From: Bartonella doshiae NCTC 12862 = ATCC 700133
Lineage (GTDB): Bacteria > Pseudomonadota > Alphaproteobacteria > Rhizobiales > Rhizobiaceae
DNA length: 64,000 nt
Assembly: GCF_000278155.1 (NCBI RefSeq)
Contig: NZ_JH725097.1
Coordinates: forward strand, 101,877 to 165,876
Direction: 5' to 3'
Below the pieces are notes generated by a model. That model made no database searches. It was not told where the DNA came from and worked only from the letters and a program-made list of their open reading frames with translations. Of the stretch, positions 1 to 7,958 are shown one piece after another; positions within the stretch are counted from its first letter, which is position 1, and each line of letters begins with the position of its first letter. The translations under genes were made by a program, and so were the position numbers.

Positions 1-809
1 GTACTTTCAACCTGATAAACACTATATAAAATCTGCGAGGAATAACTCACCGCGCGATTTCCAGGAATTGTCCATGGGGTCGTTGTCCAAATTACAACAT
101 AAGCACCATATAAATCTGTAGAATTTGTTTCCAAAACAGGAAACTTAACCCAAATCACCTCTGATTCATGGTCATGATATTCTATCTCTGCTTCAGCCAA
201 AGCCGTTCGCTCAACAACAGACCACATTACAGGCTTTGAACCCCGATAAACCTGATCAGACATAGCAAATTTCATCAATTCACTGGCGATACGCGCCTCT
301 GCATGAAAAGCCATTGTAGTATAAGGATTCTTAAAATCTCCAACAACACCAAGACGTTTAAATTCTTCACTTTGAACAGTTATCCAATGTTGTGCAAATT
401 CACGACACTCTTGACGAAACTCATTAAGAGGTACATCATCTTTATTTTTTCCTTGTGCACGATATTTCTCTTCAATTTTCCATTCAATAGGAAGCCCATG
501 GCAGTCCCAACCAGGCACATAATTGGCATTAAAACCGCGCATTTGAAAGGAACGGACAATCACATCCTTTAAGACTTTGTTCAAAGCGTGCCCAATATGA
601 ATATTGCCATTTGCATAAGGCGGACCATCATGAAGAATGTAAAGTGGACGGTCTTTTGCTTGCTGACGCAATTGCGCATAAAGCCCCATATTTTCCCAGC
701 GCGCCATCAATTCAAGCTCTTTTTGAGGAAGCCCCGCACGCATAGGAAAACTTGTTTGTGGTAAATAAAGAGTTTTTGAATAGTCTATTGTTTCATTTTT
801 CACAGTCAT
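1..809 (-). CDS. ileS: Isoleucyl-tRNA synthetase, N-terminal part (cut by window edge)
   Basis: Charges tRNA-Ile with isoleucine in the cytoplasm. The frame is open from the window edge to an ATG at 809 and gives the first ~269 residues. The N-terminus ([20 protein letters not shown]) is followed by the class I catalytic motif in [14 protein letters not shown] (HIGH at roughly residues 71-74). Near the edge is the start of the CP1 editing domain with the family signature [12 protein letters not shown]. The KMSKS loop and the C-terminal zinc region lie outside the window. I see no frame break. A class I synthetase with TTPWTIP and this insertion could in principle be ValRS or LeuRS, but the overall pattern fits IleRS. 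Confidence 0.95.
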   Translation of the reverse strand, partial: MTVKNETIDYSKTLYLPQTSFPMRAGLPQKELELMARWENMGLYAQLRQQAKDRPLYILHDGPPYANGNIHIGHALNKVLKDVIVRSFQMRGFNANYVPGWDCHGLPIEWKIEEKYRAQGKNKDDVPLNEFRQECREFAQHWITVQSEEFKRLGVVGDFKNPYTTMAFHAEARIASELMKFAMSDQVYRGSKPVMWSVVERTALAEAEIEYHDHESEVIWVKFPVLETNSTDLYGAYVVIWTTTPWTIPGNRAVSYSSQILYSVYQVES

Positions 810-1003
810 TGTGAAATATCCCTGTCCACTTTTACGATTTCATTTTTGCATAACTTCCCTGAACCCTGCAACTCTGGTTTTTTATCTATAGGGAAAGCCG
901 AGCTCATCATTCGTATTAAGCAGCGATCAAGAAGATACATCATCACGTTTCATGGGCTTTATCATGAAACTATCCTAAAAGGAAACCCCAAAATAACTCT
1001 TTC

Positions 1004-1038
1004 AAAAAAATAAAGGCCCCACCACTGGCAGAGCCTTT
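1004..1038 (-). terminator. Intrinsic terminator of the first Hbp gene
   Basis: On the minus strand AAAGGCTCTGCC is followed by a short loop, GGGGCCTTT and then a run of T. It lies about 20 bases past the stop codon of the gene ending at 1060, so it probably ends that transcript before ileS. Confidence 0.8.
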
Positions 1039-1059
1039 AGCCATTCATTCTTAAAAAAA

Positions 1060-2568
1060 TTAGAATTTGTACGCTACACCAACATGAAACTCATTAGTTT
1101 TATAATTAATTTCAAGTTTTTCCTTAGCAAATTTCTTTTTACCAAAGTCTGAGTAACGATATTCTGCACGCAACACAACATTATCAGTCATTGCAAAATC
1201 AATACCGCCACCCAAAGTATAGCCAATCATCGTATTTGTTTCGTTTACTAATTCCTTAGCAGGGGATGCTTTTTTATCCGATTCCTTTAGCGATACCGAT
1301 ATGATGTCTTGAAGCTGCACATAACTAATACCCCCAGCAATATAAGGCATAATGCGATCAGCAGCAAAACCAATACGCACTCGTGTAGAGCCAGCCCAAT
1401 TTTCTTTCAAAGTATGATTGAATACTTTAGCACCCTGGTCTTGACTGTGATCAAAACCAAGAGCCGAAATTAACTTCGTAATTTGCTCTACACCATATAC
1501 ATTATTTTCTTTTTCATTTTTAATAGATACATTATGTGTATTATTATGAGGATTTACACCTCCAGAATGTGCACCGTGATAATGACCACTACCGTGTCCA
1601 GATCCATGTGGAGAATTACTTCCGTGCCCAGATCCATGTGATACACCATAAGAATGATCGCCAGAGTTAGCTGTATTCACTCCTTTAACAGATGATCCTT
1701 CTGACCCTGAAGATTCTGGTCCTGAATGCGCTGATCTTGATAATACCAGTCCACCAGAAGATTCTGATCCTGAACCCGCTGATCTTGCGAAGACCAGTCC
1801 AGATGATTGATTAGAAGATGATGCTCCTTCTGATTTTTGGACTCCCTCTACTACTGGTTGCGCTGATTCTGTCTTTGCCGGGGTCGCCGGCTGTGATGAT
1901 TCTGGCTTTACTGGGGTCGCCGGCTGCGCTGGTGCTGGTTTTACTGGGGTCACCGGCTGTGCTGGTGCTGGTTTTGCTGAGGGCGCCGACTGTGCTGGTT
2001 CTGCTGGTGCTGGCTTTACTGGGGTCGTCGGCTGTGCTGATGCTGGTTTTTCTGGGGTTGCCGACTGCGCTGATGCTGGCTTTACTGGGGTCGCCGGCTG
2101 CGCTGGTGCTGGTTTTACTGGGGTCGCCGGCTGCGCTGGTGCTGATCTGCGAGATCTTGTTATTAAATTATCTACCGCAGCATTATCAGATGCACTTATG
2201 ACAGCAGATTTTGTCTCTTTTTTCCCAGACAAAACCAAATCCGTATCAATACCAAACACAAAATTATCGCCAAGGTCAATATTTATACCTGCATAAAAAC
2301 CACCCGAGAAAGCTGACAGTTTAGGAGTTAAGTCTTTGCTTAGTGGTATGCTTTTGTTCTTATCAACAATGATATTCATATCACTCTTGCTTGAAAAACC
2401 ACCAGCTTGGAGCCCCAAATAAAAACCTGTCCAACTAAAAGCAGGTGCCACAAGAGTTGGCGAAACAGCTTTTACTGGATGACGAGAAACCATTACATCA
2501 GCTGCCTGCGCTGCAGAAGCCGAAATTATAGTAAAAATAGATGCAGTTATTAAACGTTTCGTGTTCAT
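1060..2568 (-). CDS. Hbp-family hemin-binding outer-membrane porin with an expanded low-complexity loop
   Basis: Member of the Bartonella Hbp/Omp25 family of beta-barrel proteins, which bind hemin at the cell surface and act as porins (family knowledge). The chosen start is ATG 2568, because TGGAGAC lies just upstream and a signal peptide ending ASAAQA-ADV follows; the frame is open further upstream without support. The 502-residue product keeps the family hallmarks: FSWTGFYLG after the signal, a YRYSDFGKKKF strand and a terminal GVAYKF with C-terminal Phe for BAM recognition. Compared with its neighbours (277 and 281 aa) it carries an extra ~220 residues between conserved strands. The insertion consists of Pro/Ala/Lys repeats (residues ~142-238), a Ser-rich duplicated segment (~255-288) and a Gly/His-rich tract (~304-336). 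The barrel part is secure. The role of the insertion is unknown. Confidence 0.9.
   Translation of the reverse strand: MNTKRLITASIFTIISASAAQAADVMVSRHPVKAVSPTLVAPAFSWTGFYLGLQAGGFSSKSDMNIIVDKNKSIPLSKDLTPKLSAFSGGFYAGINIDLGDNFVFGIDTDLVLSGKKETKSAVISASDNAAVDNLITRSRRSAPAQPATPVKPAPAQPATPVKPASAQSATPEKPASAQPTTPVKPAPAEPAQSAPSAKPAPAQPVTPVKPAPAQPATPVKPESSQPATPAKTESAQPVVEGVQKSEGASSSNQSSGLVFARSAGSGSESSGGLVLSRSAHSGPESSGSEGSSVKGVNTANSGDHSYGVSHGSGHGSNSPHGSGHGSGHYHGAHSGGVNPHNNTHNVSIKNEKENNVYGVEQITKLISALGFDHSQDQGAKVFNHTLKENWAGSTRVRIGFAADRIMPYIAGGISYVQLQDIISVSLKESDKKASPAKELVNETNTMIGYTLGGGIDFAMTDNVVLRAEYRYSDFGKKKFAKEKLEINYKTNEFHVGVAYKF
1855..2145 (-). repeat. In-frame ~36-bp tandem repeats coding PAPAQPATPVKP-type units
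   Basis: About eight imperfect units of roughly 12 residues, such as PAPAQPATPVKP, PASAQSATPEKP and PAPAQPVTPVKP. The nucleotide units are alike too (recurring 'ggctttactggggtcgccgg'-like strings on the plus strand). One unit is irregular (PAPAEPAQSAPSAKP). The lengths keep frame, as expected for repeat gain and loss in a surface loop. Confidence 0.85.
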
Positions 2569-2596
2569 AAAATGTCTCCAAATATACAAAACGAAG

Positions 2597-2642
2597 CATA
2601 TATAGGGCATCTATTTAAAAATATCTGTAGTAAAAATGACAC
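2597..2642 (-). promoter_or_regulatory. Hbp promoter module 1 (candidate H-box/Irr site plus -10)
   Basis: The box ctgtagtaaaaatga (plus-strand reading, 2625-2639, followed by cac) is identical to those before the next two hbp genes. About 20 bases nearer the gene is a TATATA hexamer (2599-2604) that fits a -10. Bartonella hbp genes are known to share an 'H-box' recognised by the iron-response regulator Irr. That this box is it is my inference, from position and conservation. Confidence 0.65.
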
Positions 2643-2647
2643 AATAA

Positions 2648-2682
2648 CAAAAAAATAGAGGCCCCGTTTTAAACGAGACCTC
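2648..2682 (-). terminator. Intrinsic terminator of the second Hbp gene
   Basis: On the minus strand GAGGTCTCGTTT and AAACGGGGCCTC form a stem, followed by TATTTTTTT. It lies 45-80 bases past the stop at 2727 and just before the promoter of the next gene, so each hbp appears to be its own transcription unit. Confidence 0.8.
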
Positions 2683-2726
2683 CTAGCAATTTTGCTTTGC
2701 TTTTCGTAAGTTGGTTTTACACTTAA

Positions 2727-3572
2727 TTAGAATTTGTAAGCTACACCAACGCGGAAATCATTAGTCTTGTCACTAAATTCGCGTGTGCTATTTACAAATT
2801 TCTCTTTGCCGAAATCAGAGTAACGATATTCCGCACGGACAATAACATTATCAGTCACTGCAAAGTTAAGACCACCACCAAGAGTATAACCAGTCATAGT
2901 CTTTGTTTCATCATACAATTGGCCAGGTGCTGTATATACAGTGTCATCTTTTTTCTGTTCTGTAATCCCATAAACACCCTGTATCTGCGCATAGGTAATA
3001 CCAGCAGAAAGGTAAGGCATAATGCGTGTAGAAACAGCAAAACCGATATGTATGCGTGTAGCACCAGACCATTTTTCGTCGTAAGTATAAGTTTCCTTTA
3101 TCTTTTGATCCTTAGCAAAAGCTTGACTTGGCTTATTCCCAGCCTTCTCAAAAGCTGTATTTAAAGCTGTGACTTCTTTGTCATCAATAGTTCTTTCTGC
3201 ATCTTCTTTTTCGTCTTTACCGCTAGCTAAAACAGCATCGGTTTCAATACCTAGAACAAAACCCTGACCAAGTTCTACGTTGTAACCTAAATAAACCCCA
3301 CCTCTAAAACCAGAAGGCTTAGGTGCATCTACTGTCGTAAAAACATTATTTTTTTCTACGTCTGAATTAATTATTTTGGTATCACTTGAAAAAAGTCCAG
3401 CTTGAGCACCAATGTAAAAACCAGTCCAAGAAAATTCAGGGACAGCAACAACTGGTGCTGCTTTAACTTTAACTGGTGCAGCTTGATGAGAAACGATAAC
3501 ATCAGCAGCCTGTACAGTAGAAACTGAAACCAAAGCGACAAGAGAAGTCGTCATTAAAAATTTTATATTCAT
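2727..3572 (-). CDS. Hbp-family hemin-binding outer-membrane porin
   Basis: The 281-residue beta-barrel protein is of standard family length. The start at 3572 is set by AGGAG 9 bases upstream and by the signal peptide (MNIKFLMTTSLVALVSVS) ending VQA-ADV. Conserved features are FSWTGFYIGAQAG, a GYNVELGQGFVLGIETD strand, TRIHIGF, YTLGGGLNFAVTDN, VRAEYRYSDFGKEKF and a terminal VGVAYKF. The variable loop (~residues 115-155) is Lys/Glu/Asp-rich, quite unlike the Pro- or His-rich loop of the gene downstream. By family knowledge it binds hemin at the outer membrane and forms a pore. Which lettered Hbp it is cannot be told without alignment. Confidence 0.93.
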   Translation of the reverse strand: MNIKFLMTTSLVALVSVSTVQAADVIVSHQAAPVKVKAAPVVAVPEFSWTGFYIGAQAGLFSSDTKIINSDVEKNNVFTTVDAPKPSGFRGGVYLGYNVELGQGFVLGIETDAVLASGKDEKEDAERTIDDKEVTALNTAFEKAGNKPSQAFAKDQKIKETYTYDEKWSGATRIHIGFAVSTRIMPYLSAGITYAQIQGVYGITEQKKDDTVYTAPGQLYDETKTMTGYTLGGGLNFAVTDNVIVRAEYRYSDFGKEKFVNSTREFSDKTNDFRVGVAYKF

Positions 3573-3604
3573 AAATTTTGCTCCTAATTTATTTATATAT
3601 GTAG

Positions 3605-3647
3605 TGCTATACGACAACACTCCAAAAATCTGTAGTAAAAATGACAC
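3605..3647 (-). promoter_or_regulatory. Hbp promoter module 2
   Basis: Box ctgtagtaaaaatgacac (plus-strand reading) at 3630-3647. A TATAGC -10 candidate (3606-3611) lies 18 bases away towards the gene. Box and spacing match modules 1 and 3. Confidence 0.65.
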
Positions 3648-3652
3648 AGTTA

Positions 3653-3689
3653 CAAAAAAACAGAGGCCCCATTCAAGACAGGACCCCTT
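3653..3689 (-). terminator. Intrinsic terminator of the third Hbp gene
   Basis: On the minus strand AGGGGTCCT pairs with GGGGCCTCT (9 bp, including G-U pairs) and is followed by GTTTTTTT. It is placed about 50 bases past the stop at 3738. Confidence 0.7.
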
Positions 3690-3737
3690 AACAACTTTGT
3701 TTTTCTTTGTTTTTTTGTAATTCAGTTTTGCACTTAA

Positions 3738-4571
3738 TTAAAATTTATAAGCTACACCAACACGAAAATTATTGGTTTTGTAAGAAATCTCGTATTTATT
3801 CTTTGAAAATTTCTTTTTACCAAAATCAGAATAACGATATTCCGCACGGACAATGATATTATCAGTCATCGCCAAATCAATACCTGCACCCAAGGAATAA
3901 CCAACTAATGTCTTTTTTTCATCGGATATATTACCAGAAGTAATAACTCTACCTGTATCTTTTCCTGTTATTGATATCGATGCAGTATCTTGAAGCTCTG
4001 CATAGGCAATACCCCCAGCAATATAAGGCATAATGCGATCAGCAGCAAAACCAATGCGTATGCGTGTAGCACCAGCCCACTTTTCTTTAAAAGTAAAATT
4101 ATTATCTACTTTATCACCATCCTTAAGTGCTTTTTCATTAATTTGAATTCCATTATCTTTCAGTAGTTGTACAATATATGGTATACGATCCTGCGCAATA
4201 ATACGTGTTGGCGCTGACTTTACATCTTCTTTATCAGACCAGATCATATCTGTATCAACACCTAGAATAAGACCATTTCCGAGATCAACATTCGATCCCG
4301 CATAAACACCACCTACAAAATCTGAAAGTTTCGGCAAAAAGTCATCACTTACTGGAATGTTTTTTTCTTTACCGAGAAGATCCATCTTTATATCACTCGA
4401 AAAGCCTCCAACTTGACCCCCAATGTAAAAACCCGTCCAAGAAAAAGTAGGTGCAACAATAACTGGTGCAACTGGTGCCGGACTGGGAGGAACAATAACA
4501 TCCGCTGCCTGCGCTGCAGAAGCCGAAACAAAAGCGAAAGCAGAAGCTGTTATTAACCATTTTATATTCAT
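3738..4571 (-). CDS. Hbp-family hemin-binding outer-membrane porin
   Basis: The 277-residue barrel protein has start ATG 4571 behind GGAGAGA. Its signal peptide ends ASAAQA-ADV, almost the same as that of the gene at 1060. Conserved blocks are FSWTGFYIGGQVGGFSSD, FVGGVYAGSNVDLGNGLILG, TRIRIGFAADRIMPYIAGGI, YSLGAGIDLAMTDN, VRAEYRYSDFGKKKF and a terminal VGVAYKF. Outside the variable loop it is closest to the gene at 1060-2568, which points to a recent duplication. Its loop (~residues 120-165) is ordinary, with no repeats. Expected role: hemin binding and porin at the outer membrane. Confidence 0.93.
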   Translation of the reverse strand: MNIKWLITASAFAFVSASAAQAADVIVPPSPAPVAPVIVAPTFSWTGFYIGGQVGGFSSDIKMDLLGKEKNIPVSDDFLPKLSDFVGGVYAGSNVDLGNGLILGVDTDMIWSDKEDVKSAPTRIIAQDRIPYIVQLLKDNGIQINEKALKDGDKVDNNFTFKEKWAGATRIRIGFAADRIMPYIAGGIAYAELQDTASISITGKDTGRVITSGNISDEKKTLVGYSLGAGIDLAMTDNIIVRAEYRYSDFGKKKFSKNKYEISYKTNNFRVGVAYKF

Positions 4572-4608
4572 AATTTCTCTCCATAGCTTATATTTGAACA
4601 CCTGAATT

Positions 4609-4650
4609 CATATAGAGCGGCAAATACAGATATCTGTAGTAAAAATGATA
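4609..4650 (-). promoter_or_regulatory. Hbp promoter module 3
   Basis: Box ctgtagtaaaaatgata (plus-strand reading) at 4634-4650. A TATATG -10 candidate (4609-4614) lies 19 bases nearer the gene. The box sits where a -35 would be, so a regulator bound here could act directly on RNA polymerase. Confidence 0.65.
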
Positions 4651-5241
4651 CACCTATAAAAAAACAAGACTTCTTAGTCAAAAAGACACAAATCTTTAAT
4701 CGTTTCAACTATAATATAAATAATGCTTATCGACTATAATAATATAGAAATTAATGCTTTTGATATAAGATTCACTCTGTTATCTATAAATTTTGTATAA
4801 AAATCTGCGCAACAATATTCGCATATGAAATAATACAATAATTGAGCATAATTCATCGTATTTCATATTGATGAAAATATCTGAATGCCGTGAATAATAC
4901 TATCAAATGAAAAGGTTTAAGTAAGTATGTAACTAGCTGTGTAATAGAATACTATTCTTCGTGAGAAAAAATCTCACGAGAAAAATCAACCTTCAAACTT
5001 AGAATATAAGAAGAAAATTCTCTCCATCTCTCAAACAAAAGCAATTAATTCTCTCAACTTTTTTCTCACAGTACCCATTCTTGCACAACAGAAACTAATT
5101 GAATGCTGCTTAAACTTTGGGATATAAACAATTTCAGCTCTTTAAAACTTATTGAAATTGATCACTATCTTTCTGAGTATGACAAACCTCTCATTCATCA
5201 CCAGCAAAAGAAATTATCTCCTGATATCGCTTCTTCATTTG
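4651..5241. other. Intergenic AT-rich stretch with one strong hairpin
   Basis: No convincing gene. At 4959-4979 tcgtgaga / tctcacga form a perfect 8-bp stem around five A; neither side has a T run, so it is not a clear intrinsic terminator. A 54-codon frame at 5103-5267 (plus) has no ribosome site and runs into the antisense of the next gene. Otherwise I see nothing. Confidence 0.5.
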
Positions 5242-5577
5242 CTAAAAAGCAAACGGACTTATCTTAGATAAATTTGGCCGTCCTTTTAGTCGTTGTGGTG
5301 GTTTTTTCCTAAATTTGGAACTTTTATTTTTAGTCGAAGATGACACAACTATTAACTGAACAGTCACTGCTCCTTTAGCATAATCAACAGAAGAAAATTT
5401 CTCTTTAAAGACATCTTCCAAAGAATAACTCATTTGTCTATTTGATAAAAAATCTCTAGAAGAAATAGCTGAAGCCATGCCAAACACAAGCTTTTGAGAA
5501 GCCATAACGCTCATAACACTCGTTCCCTGAACAGCAAAAACTGTAACAAACGCTATAATAAAATGTTTCATATTCAT
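5242..5577 (-). CDS. Small exported protein sharing the Hbp promoter module
   Basis: 111 residues, start ATG 5577 behind GAGGATAG (a second in-frame ATG at 5571 is possible). The N-terminus (MNMKHFIIAFVTVFAVQG) is a typical signal sequence, with a likely cleavage near VMA-SQK. The mature part of about 85 residues has no barrel strands, and its C-terminal third is very basic (a KFRKKPPQRLKGR segment). I do not recognise a domain. The gene follows the three hbp genes on the same strand and has the same box and -10 architecture upstream. It is therefore probably controlled by iron or heme together with them. Function unknown. Confidence 0.75.
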   Translation of the reverse strand: MNMKHFIIAFVTVFAVQGTSVMSVMASQKLVFGMASAISSRDFLSNRQMSYSLEDVFKEKFSSVDYAKGAVTVQLIVVSSSTKNKSSKFRKKPPQRLKGRPNLSKISPFAF

Positions 5578-5612
5578 AAATCTATCCTCATATTAAAATT
5601 CATAATGGATTT

Positions 5613-5655
5613 TATATAGTATCCTACTACAAATTTTCTATAGAAAAATGATAGA
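5613..5655 (-). promoter_or_regulatory. Promoter module 4, variant Hbp box before the small exported protein
   Basis: tctatagaaaaatgatag (5637-5654, plus reading) matches the hbp box tctgtagtaaaaatgata with one base deleted and one changed. TATATA (5613-5618) lies 19 bases towards the gene, the same spacing as in the hbp modules. The rest of the gap up to 5878 shows no gene or clear terminator. Confidence 0.55.
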
Positions 5656-5878
5656 TAAAAACTCAAAGTCACCTAAAGTAGGGATTTCTAGCAACTGGAA
5701 TGAAAATTTTAAATTATGCCAACGCCGCAGTTTTTAATTTTATAACCAGTACACAAATCTATAGTCCAGATGTAAAAACAGATGAGAAAATAGAAAATAC
5801 CCATAAACAAATAGGAGTTTTGTTTTTTTGCATTAATATTTTCCCCCTATTCTCTTTTTAAAAAGCAAATTTTCAAAT

Positions 5879-6499
5879 TCAACTATGTGCAAAAATATCA
5901 ACCTCTGACCATCCTAATAGATCGAGTTTTGCCCTCATCGGTAAAAATTGAAAACATGCCTTTGCAACATGTTCTCGCTCTTCACGCCTTAAACGTTCTT
6001 CAAATATATCTTTTAAACGATGCAAATATAAAACATCTGACGCGGCATATTCAATTTGCGCGCGTGATAAAGTTCCTGCTGCCCAATCTGAAGATTGCTG
6101 CTGTTTGGAAATATTCACACTCAGCAACTCACTACAAATTTCTTTTAATCCGTGACGATCCGTATAGGTACGCGTAAGTTTTGAAGCGATCTTTGTACAA
6201 AAAACCACATCTGGCATAATGCCAAATGTATGCGCTAAAATAGCAAGATCAAACCGCCCAAAATGAAATATTTTTGTGATGTCCTTATCTTCAAGCAATT
6301 TAACCAAATTTGGTGCACTCTTTTGTCCTTTGGCAATCTGTATAACATCAGCAGTACCATCTCCAGAAGAAAGCTGAACAACACATAAACGATCACGATG
6401 TGGTTGTAACCCTAAAGTTTCAGTATCAATCGCAATCGCGTTCGTTTTATAATTGTCTAAATTTGGTAAATCACCTTGATGAACACGAATCTCCGTCAT
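5879..6499 (-). CDS. rnd: Ribonuclease D-type 3'-5' exonuclease
   Basis: DEDD-family 3'-5' exoribonuclease, expected to trim tRNA or other structured RNA ends in the cytoplasm. The first acidic motif is AIDTETLGLQPHRD (residues ~22-35). The second region has FHFGRFDLAIL, and the third YAASDVLYLHRL (~residue 150) supplies the Y-x3-D signature. At 206 residues it has only the exonuclease domain; the HRDC domains of E. coli RNase D (about 375 aa) are absent, which is usual for the short alphaproteobacterial form. ATG 6499 follows AGGAGGG and overlaps the stop of the upstream peptidase gene by 4 bases, so the two are co-translated. Confidence 0.9.
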   Translation of the reverse strand: MTEIRVHQGDLPNLDNYKTNAIAIDTETLGLQPHRDRLCVVQLSSGDGTADVIQIAKGQKSAPNLVKLLEDKDITKIFHFGRFDLAILAHTFGIMPDVVFCTKIASKLTRTYTDRHGLKEICSELLSVNISKQQQSSDWAAGTLSRAQIEYAASDVLYLHRLKDIFEERLRREEREHVAKACFQFLPMRAKLDLLGWSEVDIFAHS

Positions 6500-7884
6500 T
6501 TACCCTCCTTTGCAAAAGCTGCAAGAATACGTGCCCAAGACCGTTGCCCCTTATGAAACGATTTTAAATTATACTTTTCATTGGGCGAATGAATACGATC
6601 ATTATATAAGGCAAATCCAACCAAAACCGCTTCCATATTAAGAATTGATTGAAAATCTCCAACAACCGGAATCGAGCCCCCCATAGCATCGAGCACAGCA
6701 AGATTGCTCCATTCTTGCGATAAAGCGTCCTTTGCTGCTTTGATAAAAGGTGAATCATAAGGAATCTGAATCGCTGGAGAACCACCATGCTCCTTAAATT
6801 CAACTGTACAGTCAACAGGAACAAGACTACGCACATAATCACGCAAAGATTGGCGTATTTTTTTTGGATCTTGTTTATGTACTAAACGAAAAGATACTTT
6901 TGCACTCGCTTTAGAAGCAATAACTGTTTTTATACCTTCTCCCTCATAACCACCACTAATCCCATTAACTTCTGCTGTAGGACGCGCCCATACAAGCTCT
7001 AAAATGCTCCGCCCTTTTTCACCAACAGGAATGGAAAGCCCTATGGGACCAAGAAAATTTTCAGCAGTACAATTAAGCTCATTCCATGATTGCAAAATAT
7101 GTGGAGGTGTTTCTTCAACTCCATCATAAAAACCTGGAAGTGTTACCCGACCATTTTCATCATGGAGTCCGGCTAAGATTTTCGTTAAAATATGAATAGG
7201 ATTAGCAGCTGCTCCTCCAAAAGCACCAGAATGCAAATCACGATTAGCTGCTGTAATCGTAACCTCTTCTCCTAAAATACCCCGAAGAGCAATACAAACA
7301 GAAGGGGTATCTGCATCCCACATTGTTGTATCACAAACCAATGCACAATCAGCTTTAAGCTCATCCTTATTCTCTTTTAAAAAAGGAACAAGAGAAGAAG
7401 AACCACTTTCTTCTTCTCCCTCAAATAAAACAGTAACTTTAACAGGAAGCTGTCCTGTTTCTTTCTTAAATGCACGACATGCTTCAATAAAAGTCATAAG
7501 CTGTCCTTTGTCATCTGAAGCCCCACGAGCACAAATAACTTTCTCTCCCTCCCTCTCTTTTAAAGAAGGTGTAAATGGATCATCTTCCCATAAATTTAGC
7601 GGATCAACAGGTTGAACATCATAATGTCCGTAAAACAGCACATGTAGACAATCATCTGAGGGACCTGGATGATGTCCAACAACCATTGGATGCCCTGGCG
7701 TATCACGTCGTGAAGCTTCAAAACCTATGCTTTTTAAATCCTCTACAAGCCAATCAGCTGCTTCACGACACGCATCCTTATAAGCCGAATCTGTAGAAAT
7801 CGATTGGAAACGTAAAAGAGAAAAAAGGCGTTCAAGGCTCTTTTCGATATTATCATCAATATGTGTTAGTACCTTATTTAGCAT
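6496..7884 (-). CDS. M20-family metallopeptidase (dipeptidase)
   Basis: Zinc-dependent exopeptidase of the M20/ArgE-DapE-CPG2 group, probably a cytosolic dipeptidase. Metal and catalytic motifs are in place: FYGHYDVQP (His and catalytic Asp, ~85-93), GASDDKGQ (bridging Asp, ~120), EGEEESGS (catalytic Glu pair, ~155) and IHSPNEKY (C-terminal His ligand). The dimerisation domain is inserted in the middle, from about HSGAFGG. The length of 462 aa is normal. Start ATG 7884 has GAGAGG upstream. Substrate cannot be read from sequence; beta-Ala-Xaa or general dipeptides are both possible. It is translationally coupled to rnd. Confidence 0.9.
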   Translation of the reverse strand: MLNKVLTHIDDNIEKSLERLFSLLRFQSISTDSAYKDACREAADWLVEDLKSIGFEASRRDTPGHPMVVGHHPGPSDDCLHVLFYGHYDVQPVDPLNLWEDDPFTPSLKEREGEKVICARGASDDKGQLMTFIEACRAFKKETGQLPVKVTVLFEGEEESGSSSLVPFLKENKDELKADCALVCDTTMWDADTPSVCIALRGILGEEVTITAANRDLHSGAFGGAAANPIHILTKILAGLHDENGRVTLPGFYDGVEETPPHILQSWNELNCTAENFLGPIGLSIPVGEKGRSILELVWARPTAEVNGISGGYEGEGIKTVIASKASAKVSFRLVHKQDPKKIRQSLRDYVRSLVPVDCTVEFKEHGGSPAIQIPYDSPFIKAAKDALSQEWSNLAVLDAMGGSIPVVGDFQSILNMEAVLVGFALYNDRIHSPNEKYNLKSFHKGQRSWARILAAFAKEGK

Positions 7885-7958
7885 AAAAAACCTCTCAAGC
7901 CTTATATAATTATAGATACGACTTTAAGCCTCCTGTAAGATTTTGCAAGACAACTTAT

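Noticed and set aside
1818..2201. Open frame on the plus strand, 127 codons, Leu/Val/Gly-rich
   Set aside because: It is the antisense of the Pro/Ala repeats of the hbp gene; the open frame is a result of the repeat composition.
5103..5267. 54-codon plus-strand frame (begins MLLKLWDINNFSSLKL)
   Set aside because: No ribosome site, a stop immediately before the ATG, and it overlaps the end of the opposite-strand exported-protein gene.
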